Assembly: GCA_018402365.1 (NCBI GenBank)
Contig: JAGYJD010000008.1
Span: forward strand, 1-64,000
Direction: 5' to 3'
Source of the DNA: Candidatus Nanopelagicales bacterium
Lineage (GTDB): Bacteria; Actinomycetota; Actinomycetes; S36-B12; UBA5976
DNA length: 64,000 bases
Notes under the pieces: model-generated
Seen by the model: the letters and a program-made list of their open reading frames with translations, nothing else
What the model was told of the DNA's origin: nothing
The model's database searches: none
Made by a program: the position numbers and the translations under genes
In this document: positions 28,042 through 39,506 of the stretch, piece by piece
Numbering within the stretch: the stretch's first letter is position 1
Layout: each line of letters opens with the position of its first letter

Positions 28042-28099
28042 GGCCGCTTGGCCTTTCTCGCAATGGTTTCCAAATTAATTGGACCTTTCACGCTAGTTA

Positions 28100-28285
28100 C
28101 TACCAACTCGATTTGGTGATGCCGGGTAGCTCACCTGCATGTGCCATTTTGCGAAAGCAAATACGGCACAAATTGAACTTGCGATAAACCGCTCGGGCAC
28201 GTCCGCATGAACCACAACGGGTATAAGCGCGGGACGAAAACTTTGCGGGACGCTGTTGTCTAATTACTTGTGATGTTTTAGCCAT
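28100..28285 (-). CDS. rpsN: 30S ribosomal protein S14, zinc-binding type (S14Z)
   Basis: 61 residues. Cys24, Cys27, Cys40 and Cys43 make the zinc knuckle of the Zn-dependent form (C+). A C-minus paralogue, used by some actinobacteria under zinc limitation, is not in the window. It lies 5 bp after rplE. Confidence 0.98.
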   Translation of the reverse strand: MAKTSQVIRQQRPAKFSSRAYTRCGSCGRARAVYRKFNLCRICFRKMAHAGELPGITKSSW

Positions 28286-28290
28286 TTGAC

Positions 28291-28854
28291 TTATGCCTCC
28301 TTGAACGGAAAGCCAAAGGCACTCATGAGTGCTTTGCCTTCTGCGTTGTTTTTGGCGGTTGTTACGAAGGTGATATCCATGCCGCGGGGGCGATCAATGG
28401 AATCTTGTGGAATCTCAAGAAAAACTGATTGCTCGGTTATTCCGAAGGTGTAGTTTCCGTGACCATCAAATTGCTTTGGTGATAATCCACGAAAGTCTCT
28501 GATACGTGGGATGGCAACCGAAAGTAAGCGGTCAAAGAATTCCCACATTCTGTCCCCGCGCAAAGTTACGTGAGCTCCAATTGGCTGACCCTCACGTAAT
28601 TTGAAGTTAGCGATCGAGACAGTAGCTTTATTAATTGAAGGCTTTTGTCCAGCAATTAACGTTAAATCTCTTATTGCTCCTTCAAGAACTTTTGAATCTT
28701 TAGCAGCTTCGCCTACACCCATATTTACAACAATTTTGGTAAAGCGCGGAACTTGATTCACGTTCTTAAGTTGCAATTCTTTTTGTAATACCGAAACCAC
28801 TTCTTCTTTATATTTAGTTTTTAATCTTGGAGTGGTGGTAGTAGTGGCATTCAT
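28291..28854 (-). CDS. rplE: 50S ribosomal protein L5
   Basis: 187 residues; binds 5S rRNA. Motifs [19 protein letters not shown] and the RDFRGL loop are clear. It sits directly after rplX (no gap) and 5 bp before rpsN. Confidence 0.98.
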   Translation of the reverse strand: MNATTTTTPRLKTKYKEEVVSVLQKELQLKNVNQVPRFTKIVVNMGVGEAAKDSKVLEGAIRDLTLIAGQKPSINKATVSIANFKLREGQPIGAHVTLRGDRMWEFFDRLLSVAIPRIRDFRGLSPKQFDGHGNYTFGITEQSVFLEIPQDSIDRPRGMDITFVTTAKNNAEGKALMSAFGFPFKEA

Positions 28855-29217
28855 TTACAAATCCTCCCCTGTGCGACGAGAAATTCGTACTGAGCGGGTA
28901 GCCGAGTAAGTAGTGCCATCGGCGCGACGCTTGTCTGTTTTTTCTCTTTTGTAGCCAACGCGAGTGGCGCGATTGTCTGATTCGACTATCGGCATCACAT
29001 TGCTGGAATCAATTGGTGCTTCAACTGTCAAAATTCCACCAGCTTTGGCGCCTCGCTCAGCTTGGGTAACTTTGGTATGTTTCTTGACGCGATTAACGCC
29101 CTCTACTGTTACCAAGCTCTTGCTAGGGTCTACCTTCAAAACTTTTCCGGTAACACCTTTGTCTTTACCTGAGATAACTTGCACTAGGTCACCTTTTTTA
29201 ACGTGCAACGCAGCCAT
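28855..29217 (-). CDS. rplX: 50S ribosomal protein L24
   Basis: 120 residues. An N-terminal KOW motif (KKGDLVQVISGKDKGVTGKV) and the GVNRVKKHTK signature identify L24. Its start overlaps the rplN stop by 1 bp. Confidence 0.97.
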   Translation of the reverse strand: MAALHVKKGDLVQVISGKDKGVTGKVLKVDPSKSLVTVEGVNRVKKHTKVTQAERGAKAGGILTVEAPIDSSNVMPIVESDNRATRVGYKREKTDKRRADGTTYSATRSVRISRRTGEDL

Positions 29218-29585
29218 TACAACACCTCCGGTGCTAGCGAAATAATCTTCATAAATTTCTTATCACGCAATTCGCGACCAACTGGTCCAAAAATACGAGT
29301 TCCTCTTGGCTCGCCATCAGCTTTTAAAATCACGGCAGCATTTTCATCAAAACGAATGTATGAACCATCTGGACGACGAAGATGCTTGGTGGTGCGCACT
29401 ATTACCGCTTTCACCACTTCACCCTTCTTGACACCGCCGCCAGGAATTGCATCCTTTACGGTAGCCACAATTACATCGCCGATTCCGGCGTATCGTCTTT
29501 GCGATCCGCCCAATACTCGGATGCAAAGTAATTCCTTTGCTCCGCTGTTATCAGCGACCCGTACTCGGGACTCTTGTTGAATCAT
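29217..29585 (-). CDS. rplN: 50S ribosomal protein L14
   Basis: 122 residues, standard length. [15 protein letters not shown] at the start and [15 protein letters not shown] in the centre are the L14 signatures. First gene of the classical spc order, 3 bp after rpsQ, and so continuous with the S10 operon here. Confidence 0.98.
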   Translation of the reverse strand: MIQQESRVRVADNSGAKELLCIRVLGGSQRRYAGIGDVIVATVKDAIPGGGVKKGEVVKAVIVRTTKHLRRPDGSYIRFDENAAVILKADGEPRGTRIFGPVGRELRDKKFMKIISLAPEVL

Positions 29586-29588
29586 TAT

Positions 29589-29852
29589 TTATTTCGCCTT
29601 CTCGATCACGTTGACTAAACGCCAGCGCTTACTTGCGGAAAGTGGTCGAGTCTCGGCAATCTCAACGCGGTCACCAATTCCGGCTTCATTGTTTTCATCG
29701 TGCGCTTTTAACTTGGAACGGCTTGAAACAACCTTTCCATACAAAGAGTGCTTGGTGCGGTCTTCGATTTGTACCACGATGGTTTTATCCATTTTGTCAC
29801 TAACCACAACACCTTCACGAACTTTGCGATAGTTACGAGATAATTCGCTCAT
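29589..29852 (-). CDS. rpsQ: 30S ribosomal protein S17
   Basis: 87 residues. The [21 protein letters not shown] stretch (OB-fold strand with KTIVV) and [13 protein letters not shown] signature are present. The start overlaps the rpmC stop by 4 bp. Confidence 0.98.
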   Translation of the reverse strand: MSELSRNYRKVREGVVVSDKMDKTIVVQIEDRTKHSLYGKVVSSRSKLKAHDENNEAGIGDRVEIAETRPLSASKRWRLVNVIEKAK

Positions 29853-30076
29853 GCAACACCTTCTTCAACTGGGGTAATTCCTAGTTCTCTTTCTCTCAGC
29901 ACGGTATAGATGCGAGCGATCTCTCCACGTACAGCTTTTAAGCGACCGTGAGATTCAAGTTGTCCGGTTGCGGCTTGAAAACGCAAGTTAAACAACTCCT
30001 CTTTTGCTTCGATCAGTTTGGTATTCAATTCTTCGTTTGAAAAACCTCTGAATTCTGGAGCTTTTTTAATGGCCAT
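29849..30076 (-). CDS. rpmC: 50S ribosomal protein L29
   Basis: 75 residues, two-helix protein at the tunnel exit. The L29 core ([18 protein letters not shown]) and [10 protein letters not shown] tail are visible. It lies 6 bp after rplP. Confidence 0.96.
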   Translation of the reverse strand: MAIKKAPEFRGFSNEELNTKLIEAKEELFNLRFQAATGQLESHGRLKAVRGEIARIYTVLRERELGITPVEEGVA

Positions 30077-30082
30077 TTTTGC

Positions 30083-30502
30083 CTACCCTTCCGTTACTTC
30101 ACGACGGACGATGCGGCACTTCATCGGCAACTTGTGCATGGCACGAGTGAGCGCGGTTAAGGCGACTTTTTCGTCAGGGAAAGTGATTTCAAACATTACG
30201 CGGCCTGGTTTTACGTTCGCTATCCAAAACTCAGGTGAACCCTTACCTGAACCCATACGAGTTTCGGCAGGTTTTTTAGTTAAGGGGCGGTCTGGATAGA
30301 TATTGATCCAAACTTTTCCGCCACGCTTTAAGTGTCGAGTCATAGCAATACGAGCAGCTTCAATTTGACGGTTTGTTACATAAGCAGCAGTCACTGCCTG
30401 CAGCCCATAGTCACCATAAGTTACGTTGGTGCCACCTTTTGACTTACCTCTACGGGTTGGGTGATGTTGCTTGCGGTGAGCAACTCTTTTAGGGATCAAC
30501 AT
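30083..30502 (-). CDS. rplP: 50S ribosomal protein L16
   Basis: 139 residues. The basic N-terminus ([15 protein letters not shown]), [18 protein letters not shown] and the [10 protein letters not shown] motif are standard for L16. Adjacent to rpsC with no gap. Confidence 0.98.
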   Translation of the reverse strand: MLIPKRVAHRKQHHPTRRGKSKGGTNVTYGDYGLQAVTAAYVTNRQIEAARIAMTRHLKRGGKVWINIYPDRPLTKKPAETRMGSGKGSPEFWIANVKPGRVMFEITFPDEKVALTALTRAMHKLPMKCRIVRREVTEG

Positions 30503-31324
30503 TTATTCACTCACCTCTTCACTAACAACTGCAGTTACCTCTGCGGCTACTTCTTCAGGTGCTGCTGCTTCAGGTGCTGCTGCTTCGCCTTCAGCTTTTT
30601 TAGTCTTTCGAGCCGGCTTTGGTCTAGCCGAAGCTTGGGCGGCAGCGCGCTCCGCGGCTACTTTTGCTTCTTTTTCAGCTTGAGTTACTGGGGCGTCGCC
30701 CTTGAAAATCCAAACCTTTACACCAATTCTTCCGAAAGTGGTGTGAGATTCATAAAAACCGTAATCAATATTGGCACGCAAAGTGTGCAAAGGTACCCGA
30801 CCTTCACGATAAAACTCAGTACGGCTCATTTCAGCTCCACCTAAGCGACCTGAAACTTGCACTCTGATTCCTTTAGCGCCGCCCTTAAGTGCTGATTGCA
30901 TTCCTTTACGCATAGCGCGACGAAACGAAACTCGGCTAGCTAATTGTTCAGCGATTCCTTGCGCCACCAGCTGAGCGTCAATCTCAGGATTTTTTACTTC
31001 TAAAATATTTAACTGAACTTGCTTTCCAGTCATTTTTTCTAAATCAATTCTGATGCGATCTGCTTCTTGCCCACGTCGGCCAATCACAATTCCCGGACGC
31101 GCGGTGTGAATATCAACTCTCACTCTTTCGCGGGTGCGTTCAATATCAACTCGGCTAATGCCAGCTCTTTGCATACCTTTAGTGAGCAAGCGACGAATTG
31201 AAATGTCTTCTTTAATGTAATCCTTGTAGCGCTCACCTTTTTTGGTTGAATCGGCAAACCACTTGCTGGTGTACTCGGAGGTATAGCCCAGGCGGAACCC
31301 ATGGGGATTAACTTTTTGACCCAT
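30503..31324 (-). CDS. rpsC: 30S ribosomal protein S3 with acidic tail
   Basis: 273 residues. The KH domain ([14 protein letters not shown]) and the C-terminal S3 domain ending near residue 212 are normal. They are followed by a ~60-residue low-complexity tail: first basic (KPARKTKK), then Ala/Glu/Val-rich. The tail is longer than in E. coli S3 (233 residues), as in several actinobacteria. The start overlaps the rplV stop by 1 bp. Confidence 0.98.
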   Translation of the reverse strand: MGQKVNPHGFRLGYTSEYTSKWFADSTKKGERYKDYIKEDISIRRLLTKGMQRAGISRVDIERTRERVRVDIHTARPGIVIGRRGQEADRIRIDLEKMTGKQVQLNILEVKNPEIDAQLVAQGIAEQLASRVSFRRAMRKGMQSALKGGAKGIRVQVSGRLGGAEMSRTEFYREGRVPLHTLRANIDYGFYESHTTFGRIGVKVWIFKGDAPVTQAEKEAKVAAERAAAQASARPKPARKTKKAEGEAAAPEAAAPEEVAAEVTAVVSEEVSE

Positions 31325-31914
31325 TATTTATCCTCTGCCTTCTTTTTAGGGGCTGCTTTTTTGGCGGGAGCTTTTTTAGCTGGTGCTTTCTTGGCGGGAG
31401 CTTTCTTCGCTGCCGCTTTTTTAGCAGGAGCTTTCTTCGCTACCGCTTTTTTAGCTGGCGCTTTTTTTATCTCTTTTTCTGCTTCTGGTTCTGCCTTAGG
31501 GGCAGCAACTACTTTTGGTTGAACAACTTCTTGTGGTTTTGGTTTTTGGCTACGACGTCCCGGTTTGCGACGAGGCTCGGAACCTTGTTCTTCCAAAATC
31601 AAAGTGATGTGGCTGGTGCGCTTATTAATACGAAAGGCGCGACCTTGCGCACGAGGACGTATGCGCTTCATGGTGGGACCTTCGTCAACAAAAGCTTCAG
31701 CAACAAACAAGTTTGTAGGATCTAAATTTAAGTTATTGGATGCATTGCTCATGGCACTTTGTAACAACTTGCCAACCGGTTCGCTGGCGCCTTGTTCGGC
31801 GAAACGCAATACTGCTTGCGCCTCGGGTGCTGACATTCCGCGAATCATATTGACTACGCGGCGTGCCTTCATGGGCGTTACTCGCACGAATCGTGCCGAT
31901 GCCCTGGCTTCCAT
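31324..31914 (-). CDS. rplV: 50S ribosomal protein L22 with Lys/Ala/Pro repeat tail
   Basis: 196 residues against ~110 for E. coli. Residues 1-110 are a normal L22 with the exit-tunnel loop ([19 protein letters not shown]). From ~112 a linker leads into a histone H1-like tail of repeated KAPAKK/KKAxxK units (about 150-190), encoded by an imperfect DNA repeat. Such a tail should be disordered and bind RNA or DNA. It lies between rpsS and rpsC. Confidence 0.97.
   Translation of the reverse strand: MEARASARFVRVTPMKARRVVNMIRGMSAPEAQAVLRFAEQGASEPVGKLLQSAMSNASNNLNLDPTNLFVAEAFVDEGPTMKRIRPRAQGRAFRINKRTSHITLILEEQGSEPRRKPGRRSQKPKPQEVVQPKVVAAPKAEPEAEKEIKKAPAKKAVAKKAPAKKAAAKKAPAKKAPAKKAPAKKAAPKKKAEDK
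31340..31470 (-). repeat. Tandem codon repeat encoding the L22 tail
   Basis: Imperfect units of about 15-18 bp (plus-strand patterns such as gcgggagcttttttagc and gctttcttggcggg) recur about seven times. They encode KKAPA-type repeats. The unit phase is a multiple of three, so copy number can change without a frameshift. Confidence 0.7.
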
Positions 31915-31939
31915 GTTTGTCCTCGTTCCTTTTTCTTAA

Positions 31940-32218
31940 TTACTTTTTAGCTTTTTGATCTGACTTGATGTGACCTTTGAAGGTACGAGTTGGGGCAAAT
32001 TCGCCCAACTTATGTCCGATCATGTTTTCGGTAATGAAAACTGGGATGTGCTTGCGTCCGTCGTGAACCGCAATGGTGTGACCGATCATGTCTGGTGTGA
32101 TCATCGAACGGCGGGACCAAGTCTTAATCACATTTTTGGTGTTCTTTTCATTTTGCTCGTTCACTTTTTTTTCTAAGTGATGATCAATGAAAGGACCTTT
32201 TTTCAAACTACGTGGCAT
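31940..32218 (-). CDS. rpsS: 30S ribosomal protein S19
   Basis: 92 residues. [12 protein letters not shown] at the start and the C-terminal [15 protein letters not shown] are diagnostic. It lies 12 bp after rplB and 25 bp before rplV. Confidence 0.98.
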   Translation of the reverse strand: MPRSLKKGPFIDHHLEKKVNEQNEKNTKNVIKTWSRRSMITPDMIGHTIAVHDGRKHIPVFITENMIGHKLGEFAPTRTFKGHIKSDQKAKK

Positions 32219-32230
32219 GAGATTGGGCTC

Positions 32231-33067
32231 CTATCGATTCTTGTTCTTCGGACGACGACGCACGATGAACTTCGAGCTCGCTTTGTTCTTGTTACGGGTA
32301 CGACCCTCTGGCTTACCGCTGGGGTTAACCGGGTGACGTCCACCGGAAGTTCTACCTTCTCCACCACCGTGTGGGTGATCAACTGGGTTCATAACAACAC
32401 CGCGAACGGTTGGGCGCTTGCCCTTCCAACGCATACGTCCGGCTTTACCCCAATTGATGTTGGATTGTTCAGCGTTTCCAACTTCGCCAATGGTGGCGCG
32501 AGAACGTACATCTATGTTGCGAATTTCACCAGAAGGTAAACGAAGTTGAGCGAAGGCTCCTTCTTTTGCCACAAGTTGAATTGAAGAGCCAGCTGAGCGA
32601 GCAATTTTGGCTCCACCCCCAGGCTTAAGTTCAACTGCATGAATTACGGTACCGACGGGAATGTTTCTTAGCGGCAAGTTATTGCCAGGCTTAATATCCG
32701 CAGTTGGACCAGTTTCAACTTTGTCGCCTTGCTTTAACTTGGCCGGGGCCAAGATGTAGCGCTTTTCACCATCTGCAAAATGCAAAAGTGCAATTCGAGA
32801 AGTTCTATTTGGGTCGTACTCAATATGAGCAACCTTGGCTGGAACTCCATCTTTATCAGCGCGCTTAAAGTCAATGATTCGGTAGGCACGCTTGTGTCCG
32901 CCACCTTGATGGCGAATAGTTATGCGTCCTTGGTTATTACGTCCGCCTTTGTTCTTTACTGGAACCAATAACGACTTTTCTGGGGAAGAGCGAGTTACCT
33001 CAACAAAGTCAGAAACACTGGATCCACGACGACCAGGAGTGGTTGGTTTGTATTTACGAATTCCCAT
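32231..33067 (-). CDS. rplB: 50S ribosomal protein L2
   Basis: 278 residues, near the peptidyl-transferase centre. The [13 protein letters not shown] motif, [13 protein letters not shown] and the conserved [21 protein letters not shown] loop (His included) are intact. Standard length. Confidence 0.98.
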   Translation of the reverse strand: MGIRKYKPTTPGRRGSSVSDFVEVTRSSPEKSLLVPVKNKGGRNNQGRITIRHQGGGHKRAYRIIDFKRADKDGVPAKVAHIEYDPNRTSRIALLHFADGEKRYILAPAKLKQGDKVETGPTADIKPGNNLPLRNIPVGTVIHAVELKPGGGAKIARSAGSSIQLVAKEGAFAQLRLPSGEIRNIDVRSRATIGEVGNAEQSNINWGKAGRMRWKGKRPTVRGVVMNPVDHPHGGGEGRTSGGRHPVNPSGKPEGRTRNKNKASSKFIVRRRPKNKNR

Positions 33068-33076
33068 GTTGATCCC

Positions 33077-33376
33077 TTACGCGCTCGGCGCATTGAAGAT
33101 GTCGATACGGTCGCCTTGCGCCAGGCTTACGATCGCCCGCTTTGAATCTGGACGTGAGCCAGCTCCATAGCGAGTACGGTATTTTTTGCCAATCCGGTTT
33201 GAGGTATTGACGTTTAAAACTTTTACTTTAAAAAGTTCTTCAATAGCTAATTTGATCTCACTCTTGTTAGCATCTTTGCGAACCAAAAAGGTGTACTTGT
33301 TTTCATCTAACAAGCTGTAACTCTTTTCAGAGACTACTGGCGCGATCAAAACGTCGCGGGCATGTAATTCACTCAT
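33077..33376 (-). CDS. rplW: 50S ribosomal protein L23
   Basis: 99 residues at the tunnel exit, docking site for SRP and trigger factor. The SEKSYSLLDENKYTFLV and KVLNVNT motifs are as in other L23 proteins. The start overlaps the rplD stop by 1 bp. Confidence 0.97.
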   Translation of the reverse strand: MSELHARDVLIAPVVSEKSYSLLDENKYTFLVRKDANKSEIKLAIEELFKVKVLNVNTSNRIGKKYRTRYGAGSRPDSKRAIVSLAQGDRIDIFNAPSA

Positions 33377-34017
33377 TAGACGCTCACCTCTTTATTGTTC
33401 TGCTTCAAAAAGAGCTCTAAAGCTGCTTCTGAAAAAACTATGTCATCAGCCACAATTACGTCGTAGGTATTAACCTGGTCGTAAGCGATGGTGTGAACAC
33501 CTGACACGTTACGAAGCGAATACCAACCAGCAGGATCTTGGCGAGTAAGGACTACCAAAACTTTTTTGCCAGTAACTACGTTGGCTAACGCAGCTAGAGC
33601 TGCTTTAGTCGAAGGTTTTTCGCCTTCTACTATTTGTGACAAAACATGAATTCTTTGATCTTTTGCTCTGTCACTTAAGGCAGAGCGTAAAGCTGCAGCT
33701 TTCATTTTTTTAGGAGTGCGCTCGTCGTAATCACGATGACGTGGGCCATGAGCCACACCGCCGCCGGCGTAATGAGGGGCACGAATCGAACCTTGACGGG
33801 CACGTCCGGTTCCTTTTTGCTTGTAAGGCTTTCTTCCTCCACCAGAAACTTCAGCACGAGTTTTTGTGTGGGCGTTTCCACCGCGAGCGGCCGCAAGTTG
33901 TGCGGTTACTACCTGGTGCATTAAAGGAATATTTACCTGTACTTCAAAAATTTCACTAGGTAACTCCACGCTTTTAGTGGCTTTACCATTTAGATCTTTA
34001 ACTTCTACTGAGGCCAT
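33376..34017 (-). CDS. rplD: 50S ribosomal protein L4
   Basis: 213 residues. The tunnel-loop motif [19 protein letters not shown] and the [17 protein letters not shown] region are intact. In many bacteria L4 represses its own S10 operon. It directly abuts rplC (no gap). Confidence 0.98.
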   Translation of the reverse strand: MASVEVKDLNGKATKSVELPSEIFEVQVNIPLMHQVVTAQLAAARGGNAHTKTRAEVSGGGRKPYKQKGTGRARQGSIRAPHYAGGGVAHGPRHRDYDERTPKKMKAAALRSALSDRAKDQRIHVLSQIVEGEKPSTKAALAALANVVTGKKVLVVLTRQDPAGWYSLRNVSGVHTIAYDQVNTYDVIVADDIVFSEAALELFLKQNNKEVSV

Positions 34018-34671
34018 TTAGACGTTCACCTCCGCTTTAGCTGCTGAGCGAACCAAAACCAAAGCACCTTGCGGGCCTGGTACTGATCCCTTAATTAATA
34101 ACAAACCACTTTCAGCATCTACGCTCTGTACTTTCAAGTTTTGTGTGGTGATGCGGTCTGATCCCATACGGCCAGCCATCTTGATACCTTTGAAAACTCG
34201 ACCCGGAGTAGCGCAAGCTCCGATAGAACCAGGGCTGCGGTGTTTGCGTTTTACACCATGCGAAGCGCGAAGACCATGAAAACCGTGACGCTTCATAACG
34301 CCAGCAAAACCTTTACCCTTGCTAGTGCCTGTTACGTCAACCATTTCACCAGCGGCAAAAGTTTCAGCAGTAATTTCTTGACCCAAAGTGAAATCCGCAG
34401 CATTACTGGTGCGAAGTTCAGTTATATAGCGACGTGGAGTTACTGCGGCTTTGGCAAAGTGACCAGCGTCAGGCTTATTAACCTTGCGGGGGTCGATTGC
34501 GCCAAAGGCAATTTGAATTGCCGAGTAACCATCAACCTCTGGAGTACGGATTTGTGTAACAACGCAAGGACCAGCCTTGATCACGGTTACCGGAATAACC
34601 TTGTTGTTTTCATCCCAAACTTGTGTCATTCCCAGCTTTTCGCCGAGAACTCCCTTAACGACTTTTTCCAT
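34018..34671 (-). CDS. rplC: 50S ribosomal protein L3 (start corrected)
   Basis: 217 residues. I place the start at ATG 34671, giving [22 protein letters not shown] ribosome site lies about 9 bases upstream. The longer open frame to 34728 would add 19 non-homologous residues and overlap rpsJ. The [24 protein letters not shown] region, near the peptidyl-transferase centre, is intact (split here as MKRHGFHG and HRSPGS). Confidence 0.96.
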   Translation of the reverse strand: MEKVVKGVLGEKLGMTQVWDENNKVIPVTVIKAGPCVVTQIRTPEVDGYSAIQIAFGAIDPRKVNKPDAGHFAKAAVTPRRYITELRTSNAADFTLGQEITAETFAAGEMVDVTGTSKGKGFAGVMKRHGFHGLRASHGVKRKHRSPGSIGACATPGRVFKGIKMAGRMGSDRITTQNLKVQSVDAESGLLLIKGSVPGPQGALVLVRSAAKAEVNV

Positions 34672-34687
34672 TTTGTAAATTCCTCGC

Positions 34688-34996
34688 CTACAACTTGATC
34701 TCAATGTCGACGCCGGCAGGCAAATCAAGCCTCATCAAGCTGTCAACAGTTTTTGGAGTTGGGTCGAGAATGTCAATTAGGCGCTTGTGAGTGCGCATCT
34801 CAAAGTGCTCGCGTGAGTCTTTGTATTTGTGAGGTGAGCGAATCACTACATAAACATTCTTCTCGGTAGGTAGCGGCACCGGGCCAGCAACCTTTGCGCC
34901 AGTTTTGGTAACAGTGTCAACGATTTTGCGCGCTGACGAATCAATTACCTCATGGTCATAGGCTTTTAACCTGATGCGGATTTTTTGTCCGGCCAT
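34688..34996 (-). CDS. rpsJ: 30S ribosomal protein S10 (NusE)
   Basis: 102 residues, normal length. [15 protein letters not shown] at the start, [14 protein letters not shown] and [18 protein letters not shown] are standard. Also acts as NusE in antitermination, pairing with NusG (encoded at 58868). First gene of the S10 operon, 101 bp after tuf. Confidence 0.98.
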   Translation of the reverse strand: MAGQKIRIRLKAYDHEVIDSSARKIVDTVTKTGAKVAGPVPLPTEKNVYVVIRSPHKYKDSREHFEMRTHKRLIDILDPTPKTVDSLMRLDLPAGVDIEIKL

Positions 34997-35043
34997 GGTC
35001 TTCGTTACCTTGTCTTTCTTTTAATTAGTGCCGCTTGGTTTTG

Positions 35044-35080
35044 TTTTCGACTGAGGAGCTTTTGGCTCCCCAACCGAAAG
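35044..35080 (-). terminator. Hairpin between tuf and rpsJ
   Basis: GAGGAGC (35053-35059) pairs with GCTCCCC (35065-35071, one G-U in RNA), with an outer TTTCG/CGAAA pair. Read on the minus strand it follows the tuf stop and precedes rpsJ by ~50 bases. There is no U-tract, so it may be a processing or partial termination site, or part of an S10 leader. Confidence 0.4.
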
Positions 35081-35097
35081 TCTTCTTTGATCCTTAA

Positions 35098-36291
35098 TTA
35101 CTTAAGAATCTTGGTGACGCGTCCGGCGCCGACGGTGCGTCCACCTTCGCGAATTGCGAAACGTAGACCGTCTTCCATTGCGATTGGTTGAATTAATTCA
35201 ACGCTCATCTCGGTGTTGTCGCCTGGCATAACCATTTCGACTCCACCTGGAAGTGTTACTACACCGGTTACGTCAGTAGTACGGAAGTAAAACTGCGGAC
35301 GGTAGTTGTTAAAGAATGGAGTGTGACGTCCACCTTCATCTTTACTCAAGATATAAACCTGAGCTTCAAAGTTGGTGTGAGGAGTAGTTGAACCTGGCTT
35401 GATAACAACCATGCCGCGCTCAACATCTTCACGCTTGGTACCACGAAGCAAAAGACCAACGTTCTCGCCAGCTTGACCTTCATCAAGCAACTTGCGGAAC
35501 ATTTCGATACCAGTCACGATTGATTTTTGTGAGGTTTCGCGAATACCAACGATTTCAACTTCTTCGTTGACTTTCACAATTCCGCGTTCAATACGACCGG
35601 TGATTACAGTTCCTCGACCAGTAATGGTGAAGACGTCTTCAACTGGCATCAAGAATGGCTTCTCGATTTCGCGAGCTGGGGTTGGAATGAAAGTATCTAC
35701 TGCATCCATCAATGCTCCGATAGATTCTGACCACTTAGCATCGCCTTCCAAAGCTTTCAAAGCACTGATGCGCACCACTGGGGTGTCATCGCCTGGGAAC
35801 TCGTATTTGTTGAGAAGATCGCGAACTTCAACTTCAACAAGTTCTAGCAAATCTTCATCGTCAACCATGTCGCACTTGTTTAGCGCTACCACGATTGCAG
35901 GAACACCTACCTGACGAGCAAGTAGTACGTGTTCTTTTGTTTGAGGCATTGGTCCGTCGGTTCCGGCAACCACCAAGATGGCGCCGTCCATTTGTGCTGC
36001 ACCAGTGATCATGTTTTTGATGTAGTCAGCGTGACCTGGGCAGTCCACGTGTGCATAGTGGCGTCCTTCGGTCTGGTATTCGACGTGAGCAATAGAAATG
36101 GTGATACCGCGTTGGCGCTCTTCTGGAGCCTTATCGATCTCATCAAATGGAGTAAACGGATTGATATCCGGATACTTATCGTGCAGCACCTTGCTAATCG
36201 CCGCGGTCAAGGTGGTCTTGCCGTGGTCGATGTGGCCGATGGTGCCGATATTTACGTGCGGCTTAGTCCGCTCGAATTTAGCCTTCGCCAC
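35098..36291 (-). CDS. tuf: Elongation factor Tu
   Basis: 397 residues. Delivers aminoacyl-tRNA to the ribosome. G1 GHIDHGKT (19-26), DCPGHADY (switch II), NKCD and the C-terminal domains are intact. Single tuf copy in the window, third after rpsL-rpsG-fusA and followed by the S10 operon, so str and S10 genes are contiguous. Confidence 0.99.
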   Translation of the reverse strand: MAKAKFERTKPHVNIGTIGHIDHGKTTLTAAISKVLHDKYPDINPFTPFDEIDKAPEERQRGITISIAHVEYQTEGRHYAHVDCPGHADYIKNMITGAAQMDGAILVVAGTDGPMPQTKEHVLLARQVGVPAIVVALNKCDMVDDEDLLELVEVEVRDLLNKYEFPGDDTPVVRISALKALEGDAKWSESIGALMDAVDTFIPTPAREIEKPFLMPVEDVFTITGRGTVITGRIERGIVKVNEEVEIVGIRETSQKSIVTGIEMFRKLLDEGQAGENVGLLLRGTKREDVERGMVVIKPGSTTPHTNFEAQVYILSKDEGGRHTPFFNNYRPQFYFRTTDVTGVVTLPGGVEMVMPGDNTEMSVELIQPIAMEDGLRFAIREGGRTVGAGRVTKILK

Positions 36292-36365
36292 TTTGGTCCT
36301 CCTGACCTTTCTTTTTCCTCAAGTCGTGCACTCTGCCCGCTTTGAGAGTCTTACTTTTTATTTAC

Positions 36366-38465
36366 TTACTCGCCGCGTACCTTGGCAATAATTTCTTTCG
36401 AAACTGCTTCTGGCACTTGTGCGTATGAATGAAATTGCATGGTGTAGCTAGCGCGACCTTGCGTCTTAGAACGCAAATCCCCCACATAGCCAAACATTTC
36501 ACTAAGTGGTACCAAGCCACGAACGACTTTTGCTCCCGCGCGATCGTCCATGCTTTGAATTTGTCCACGACGTGAATTCAAATCTCCAATTACATCCCCC
36601 ATGAAATCTTCTGGGGTGACAACTTCAACTTCCATCATGGGCTCGAGCAAAACTGGATTAGCTCTGCGAGCAGCTTCTTTGAACGCCATTGAGCCAGCGA
36701 TCTTGAAAGCAAGTTCTGATGAGTCAACATCATGGTAAGCACCGTCAGTCAAAGTTAATTTCATATCCACCATTGGATAACCAGCAAGTACGCCGGTATG
36801 CATTGCTTCTTGTGCACCCGCGTCAACTGAAGGAATATATTCGCGAGGGATGCGACCACCAGTGATCTTGTTAACGAACTCGTAGCCACCTGCTTCGGTG
36901 CCAATTGGTTCTAAGTTAACGATTACGCGAGCAAACTGGCCAGCACCACCAGATTGCTTCTTGTGGGTGTAGTCGATTTTTTCTACGAGTTTGGTAATGG
37001 TTTCACGGTAAGCAACCTGTGGGCGACCCACATTTGCTTCAACTTTAAATTCGCGTTTCATTCTGTCTACCAAAACTTCAAGGTGCAATTCGCCCATACC
37101 AGCGATGATAGTTTGACCAGTTTCTTCGTTTGAAGAAACTTTAAAAGTTGGATCTTCTTCTGCAAGTCTTTGAATAGCGGTTGCCAATTTATCTTGGTCG
37201 GCTTTGGTCTTTGGCTCAATTGCCACTGAGATAACTGGATCTGGAAAGTTCATGCTTTCCAGTACCACTGTCTTATCTGAATCACAAAGGGTTTCACCTG
37301 TAGTGGTGTCCTTTAAGCCCATGACCGCCACGATGTGACCGGCCGAAGCTTTTGAAATTTCTTCACGCTTGTTGGCGTGCATTTGGTAAATCTTTCCAAT
37401 TCTTTCTTTGCGATCTTTTGAGCTGTTGAGAACTTGGGTACCAGCTTCTAAGGATCCTGAATAAATACGAATGTAGGTGAGCTTTCCTAAATGAGGGTCA
37501 CTCATAATTTTGAAAGCTAAAGCAGAGAATGGCTCGCTAGCATCAGGCTTACGCTCAATTTCAGTTTCTTCACTGCCTTGCTTAAAGCCCTTGATGGCTC
37601 CAACGTTTAAAGGATTAGGTAAGTAACGAACTACCGCATCCAACATTGGTTGAACGCCCTTATTTTTGAAAGCCGAGCCCATCAAGACTGGTACAACTTT
37701 AAAGGCGATTGTGGCACGACGAATGCCATCATGAATTTGCTCTTCAGTTGGCGCTTTGCCTTCCAGATACATTTCCATAAGTTCATCATCGGCTTCAGAT
37801 AATTTTTCGATTAATTCTTCACGCTTAGCTTTAGCTTCTTCTAATAAGTCTGCAGGAATTTCTTGAATTTCAAATTCAATTCCTTTGCCTTCTTTATCTG
37901 CCCAAACTTTGGCATTCATAGCGATTAAGTCAACGATTCCAATGAAGTCACCTTCGGTGCCAATTGGAAGTTGCAAAAGCAATACTGGGGCTTTTAGTCG
38001 ATCGATTAGCATTTCAACGGTTCTGTTGTAAACCGCGCCGGTGCGATCTAACTTGTTAATGAAAGCGATACGCGGAACTTCATAACGATCGGCTTGACGC
38101 CAAACTGTCTCTGATTGTGGCTCAACTCCAGCAACTCCGTCAAAAACTGCAACCGCTCCATCTAGCACCCGTAAAGAGCGTTCGACTTCAACAGTGAAAT
38201 CTACGTGTCCCGGAGTATCAATGATGTTGATGGTATGACCGTCCCACGTGCAAGTAGTGGCAGCAGAAGTAATTGTGATTCCGCGCTCTTGTTCTTGTTC
38301 CATCCAGTCCATAGTGGCTGCGCCATCGTGTACTTCACCAATTTTGTAAGTGACACCTGTGTAAAAAAGAATTCGTTCAGTAGTAGTAGTTTTACCGGCG
38401 TCAATATGGGCCATGATGCCAATATTGCGAACCTTTGTTAAGTCGCTTTGTACTTCAACGGCCAC
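36366..38465 (-). CDS. fusA: Elongation factor G
   Basis: 699 residues. Translocase GTPase with G1 AHIDAGKT (19-26), [13 protein letters not shown] and domains II-V ending in [10 protein letters not shown]. Lies between rpsG (32-bp gap) and tuf (74-bp gap). No paralogue in the window. Confidence 0.99.
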   Translation of the reverse strand: MAVEVQSDLTKVRNIGIMAHIDAGKTTTTERILFYTGVTYKIGEVHDGAATMDWMEQEQERGITITSAATTCTWDGHTINIIDTPGHVDFTVEVERSLRVLDGAVAVFDGVAGVEPQSETVWRQADRYEVPRIAFINKLDRTGAVYNRTVEMLIDRLKAPVLLLQLPIGTEGDFIGIVDLIAMNAKVWADKEGKGIEFEIQEIPADLLEEAKAKREELIEKLSEADDELMEMYLEGKAPTEEQIHDGIRRATIAFKVVPVLMGSAFKNKGVQPMLDAVVRYLPNPLNVGAIKGFKQGSEETEIERKPDASEPFSALAFKIMSDPHLGKLTYIRIYSGSLEAGTQVLNSSKDRKERIGKIYQMHANKREEISKASAGHIVAVMGLKDTTTGETLCDSDKTVVLESMNFPDPVISVAIEPKTKADQDKLATAIQRLAEEDPTFKVSSNEETGQTIIAGMGELHLEVLVDRMKREFKVEANVGRPQVAYRETITKLVEKIDYTHKKQSGGAGQFARVIVNLEPIGTEAGGYEFVNKITGGRIPREYIPSVDAGAQEAMHTGVLAGYPMVDMKLTLTDGAYHDVDSSELAFKIAGSMAFKEAARRANPVLLEPMMEVEVVTPEDFMGDVIGDLNSRRGQIQSMDDRAGAKVVRGLVPLSEMFGYVGDLRSKTQGRASYTMQFHSYAQVPEAVSKEIIAKVRGE

Positions 38466-38497
38466 GGTTATCTATTTCCTCTTTTTCTTTTTTTTTC

Positions 38498-38968
38498 TTA
38501 CCAGCGATAGTGGGCAAAAGCCTTGTTAGCTTCAGCCATCTTGTGAGTATCTTCGCGTTTTTTAACAGCTGCACCTAAGCCATTAGAAGCATCTAAAATT
38601 TCATTCATCAAGCGTTCAGTCATTGATTTTTCTCTTCTGGCTCGTGAGTAATCAACTAACCAACGCAAGGCCAAAGTAGTTGCGCGAGTACTTTTTACTT
38701 CCACTGGAACTTGATAAGTTGCTCCACCCACACGACGTGAGCGAACCTCTAGTGTTGGCTTTACATTGTCAAGCGCACGCTTCAAAGTAATAATTGGATC
38801 GCTACCAGTTTTTTCACGGGTACCTTCTAGAGCACCATAAACAATTGACTCAGCAGTTGATTTTTTACCGCGAGATAAAACTTTATTCACCAATTGAGTT
38901 ACAAGTGGTGAGCTGAATACAGGATCCGCAATTAGCGGACGCTTAGCGGCCGGTCCCTTACGTGGCAT
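38498..38968 (-). CDS. rpsG: 30S ribosomal protein S7
   Basis: 156 residues, standard length. [10 protein letters not shown] start, [15 protein letters not shown] and the [21 protein letters not shown]-type core identify S7. Its start overlaps the rpsL stop by 1 bp. S7 is the usual repressor of str operons. Confidence 0.98.
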   Translation of the reverse strand: MPRKGPAAKRPLIADPVFSSPLVTQLVNKVLSRGKKSTAESIVYGALEGTREKTGSDPIITLKRALDNVKPTLEVRSRRVGGATYQVPVEVKSTRATTLALRWLVDYSRARREKSMTERLMNEILDASNGLGAAVKKREDTHKMAEANKAFAHYRW

Positions 38969-39342
38969 TACTTCTTCTCTCTCTTCGCGCCATAACGACT
39001 GCGTGCTTGTTTACGATCCTTGACACCTTGGGTATCTAAAGCACCGCGAACAATTTTGTATCGCACACCAGGCAAATCTTTAACTCTTCCACCACGAACT
39101 AAAACAATTGAGTGTTCTTGCAAGTTATGACCTACTCCTGGGATGTAAGCCGTAACTTCAATGCCCGATGACAAACGCACACGAGCAACTTTTCGTAAAG
39201 CTGAGTTAGGTTTTTTTGGAGTGGTGGTGTAAACGCGAGTGCAGACTCCGCGACGTTGTGGTGAACCTTTCAACGCCGGAGTTTTACTCTTCGCCGACTT
39301 TTCGCTGCGTCCTTTACGAACGAGTTGTTGAATTGTGGGCAC
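38968..39342 (-). CDS. rpsL: 30S ribosomal protein S12
   Basis: 124 residues. The decoding-centre segments [12 protein letters not shown] (Lys43/44) and [12 protein letters not shown] (Lys88) are wild type, so no streptomycin-resistance substitution is seen. First gene of the str-S10-spc run; its promoter must lie in 39343-39506, where I see no convincing -35/-10 pair. Confidence 0.98.
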   Translation of the reverse strand: MPTIQQLVRKGRSEKSAKSKTPALKGSPQRRGVCTRVYTTTPKKPNSALRKVARVRLSSGIEVTAYIPGVGHNLQEHSIVLVRGGRVKDLPGVRYKIVRGALDTQGVKDRKQARSRYGAKREKK

Positions 39343-39506
39343 GCACTACTCCAGTTCTTTTTAAGTATGGTTTTTGAGGCATTTCTCGGACCCACGCGGT
39401 CGGGCGTGTTGTCTAAGAGACGCGAAGCACAAATTTACGCGTATACCTCACAAGGGGTAACAGCGGGGGTACTTTCTTCGCGTGTCTAGGTAGTAAGTTA
39501 TCGCGT

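Noticed and set aside
31301-31522. Repeat-rich plus-strand ORF and CRISPR-like periodicity
   Set aside because: The periodicity is the codon repeat of the L22 tail; units are adjacent without spacers.
34672-34728. Longer rplC frame starting at 34728
   Set aside because: It overlaps rpsJ and adds residues not found in L3.
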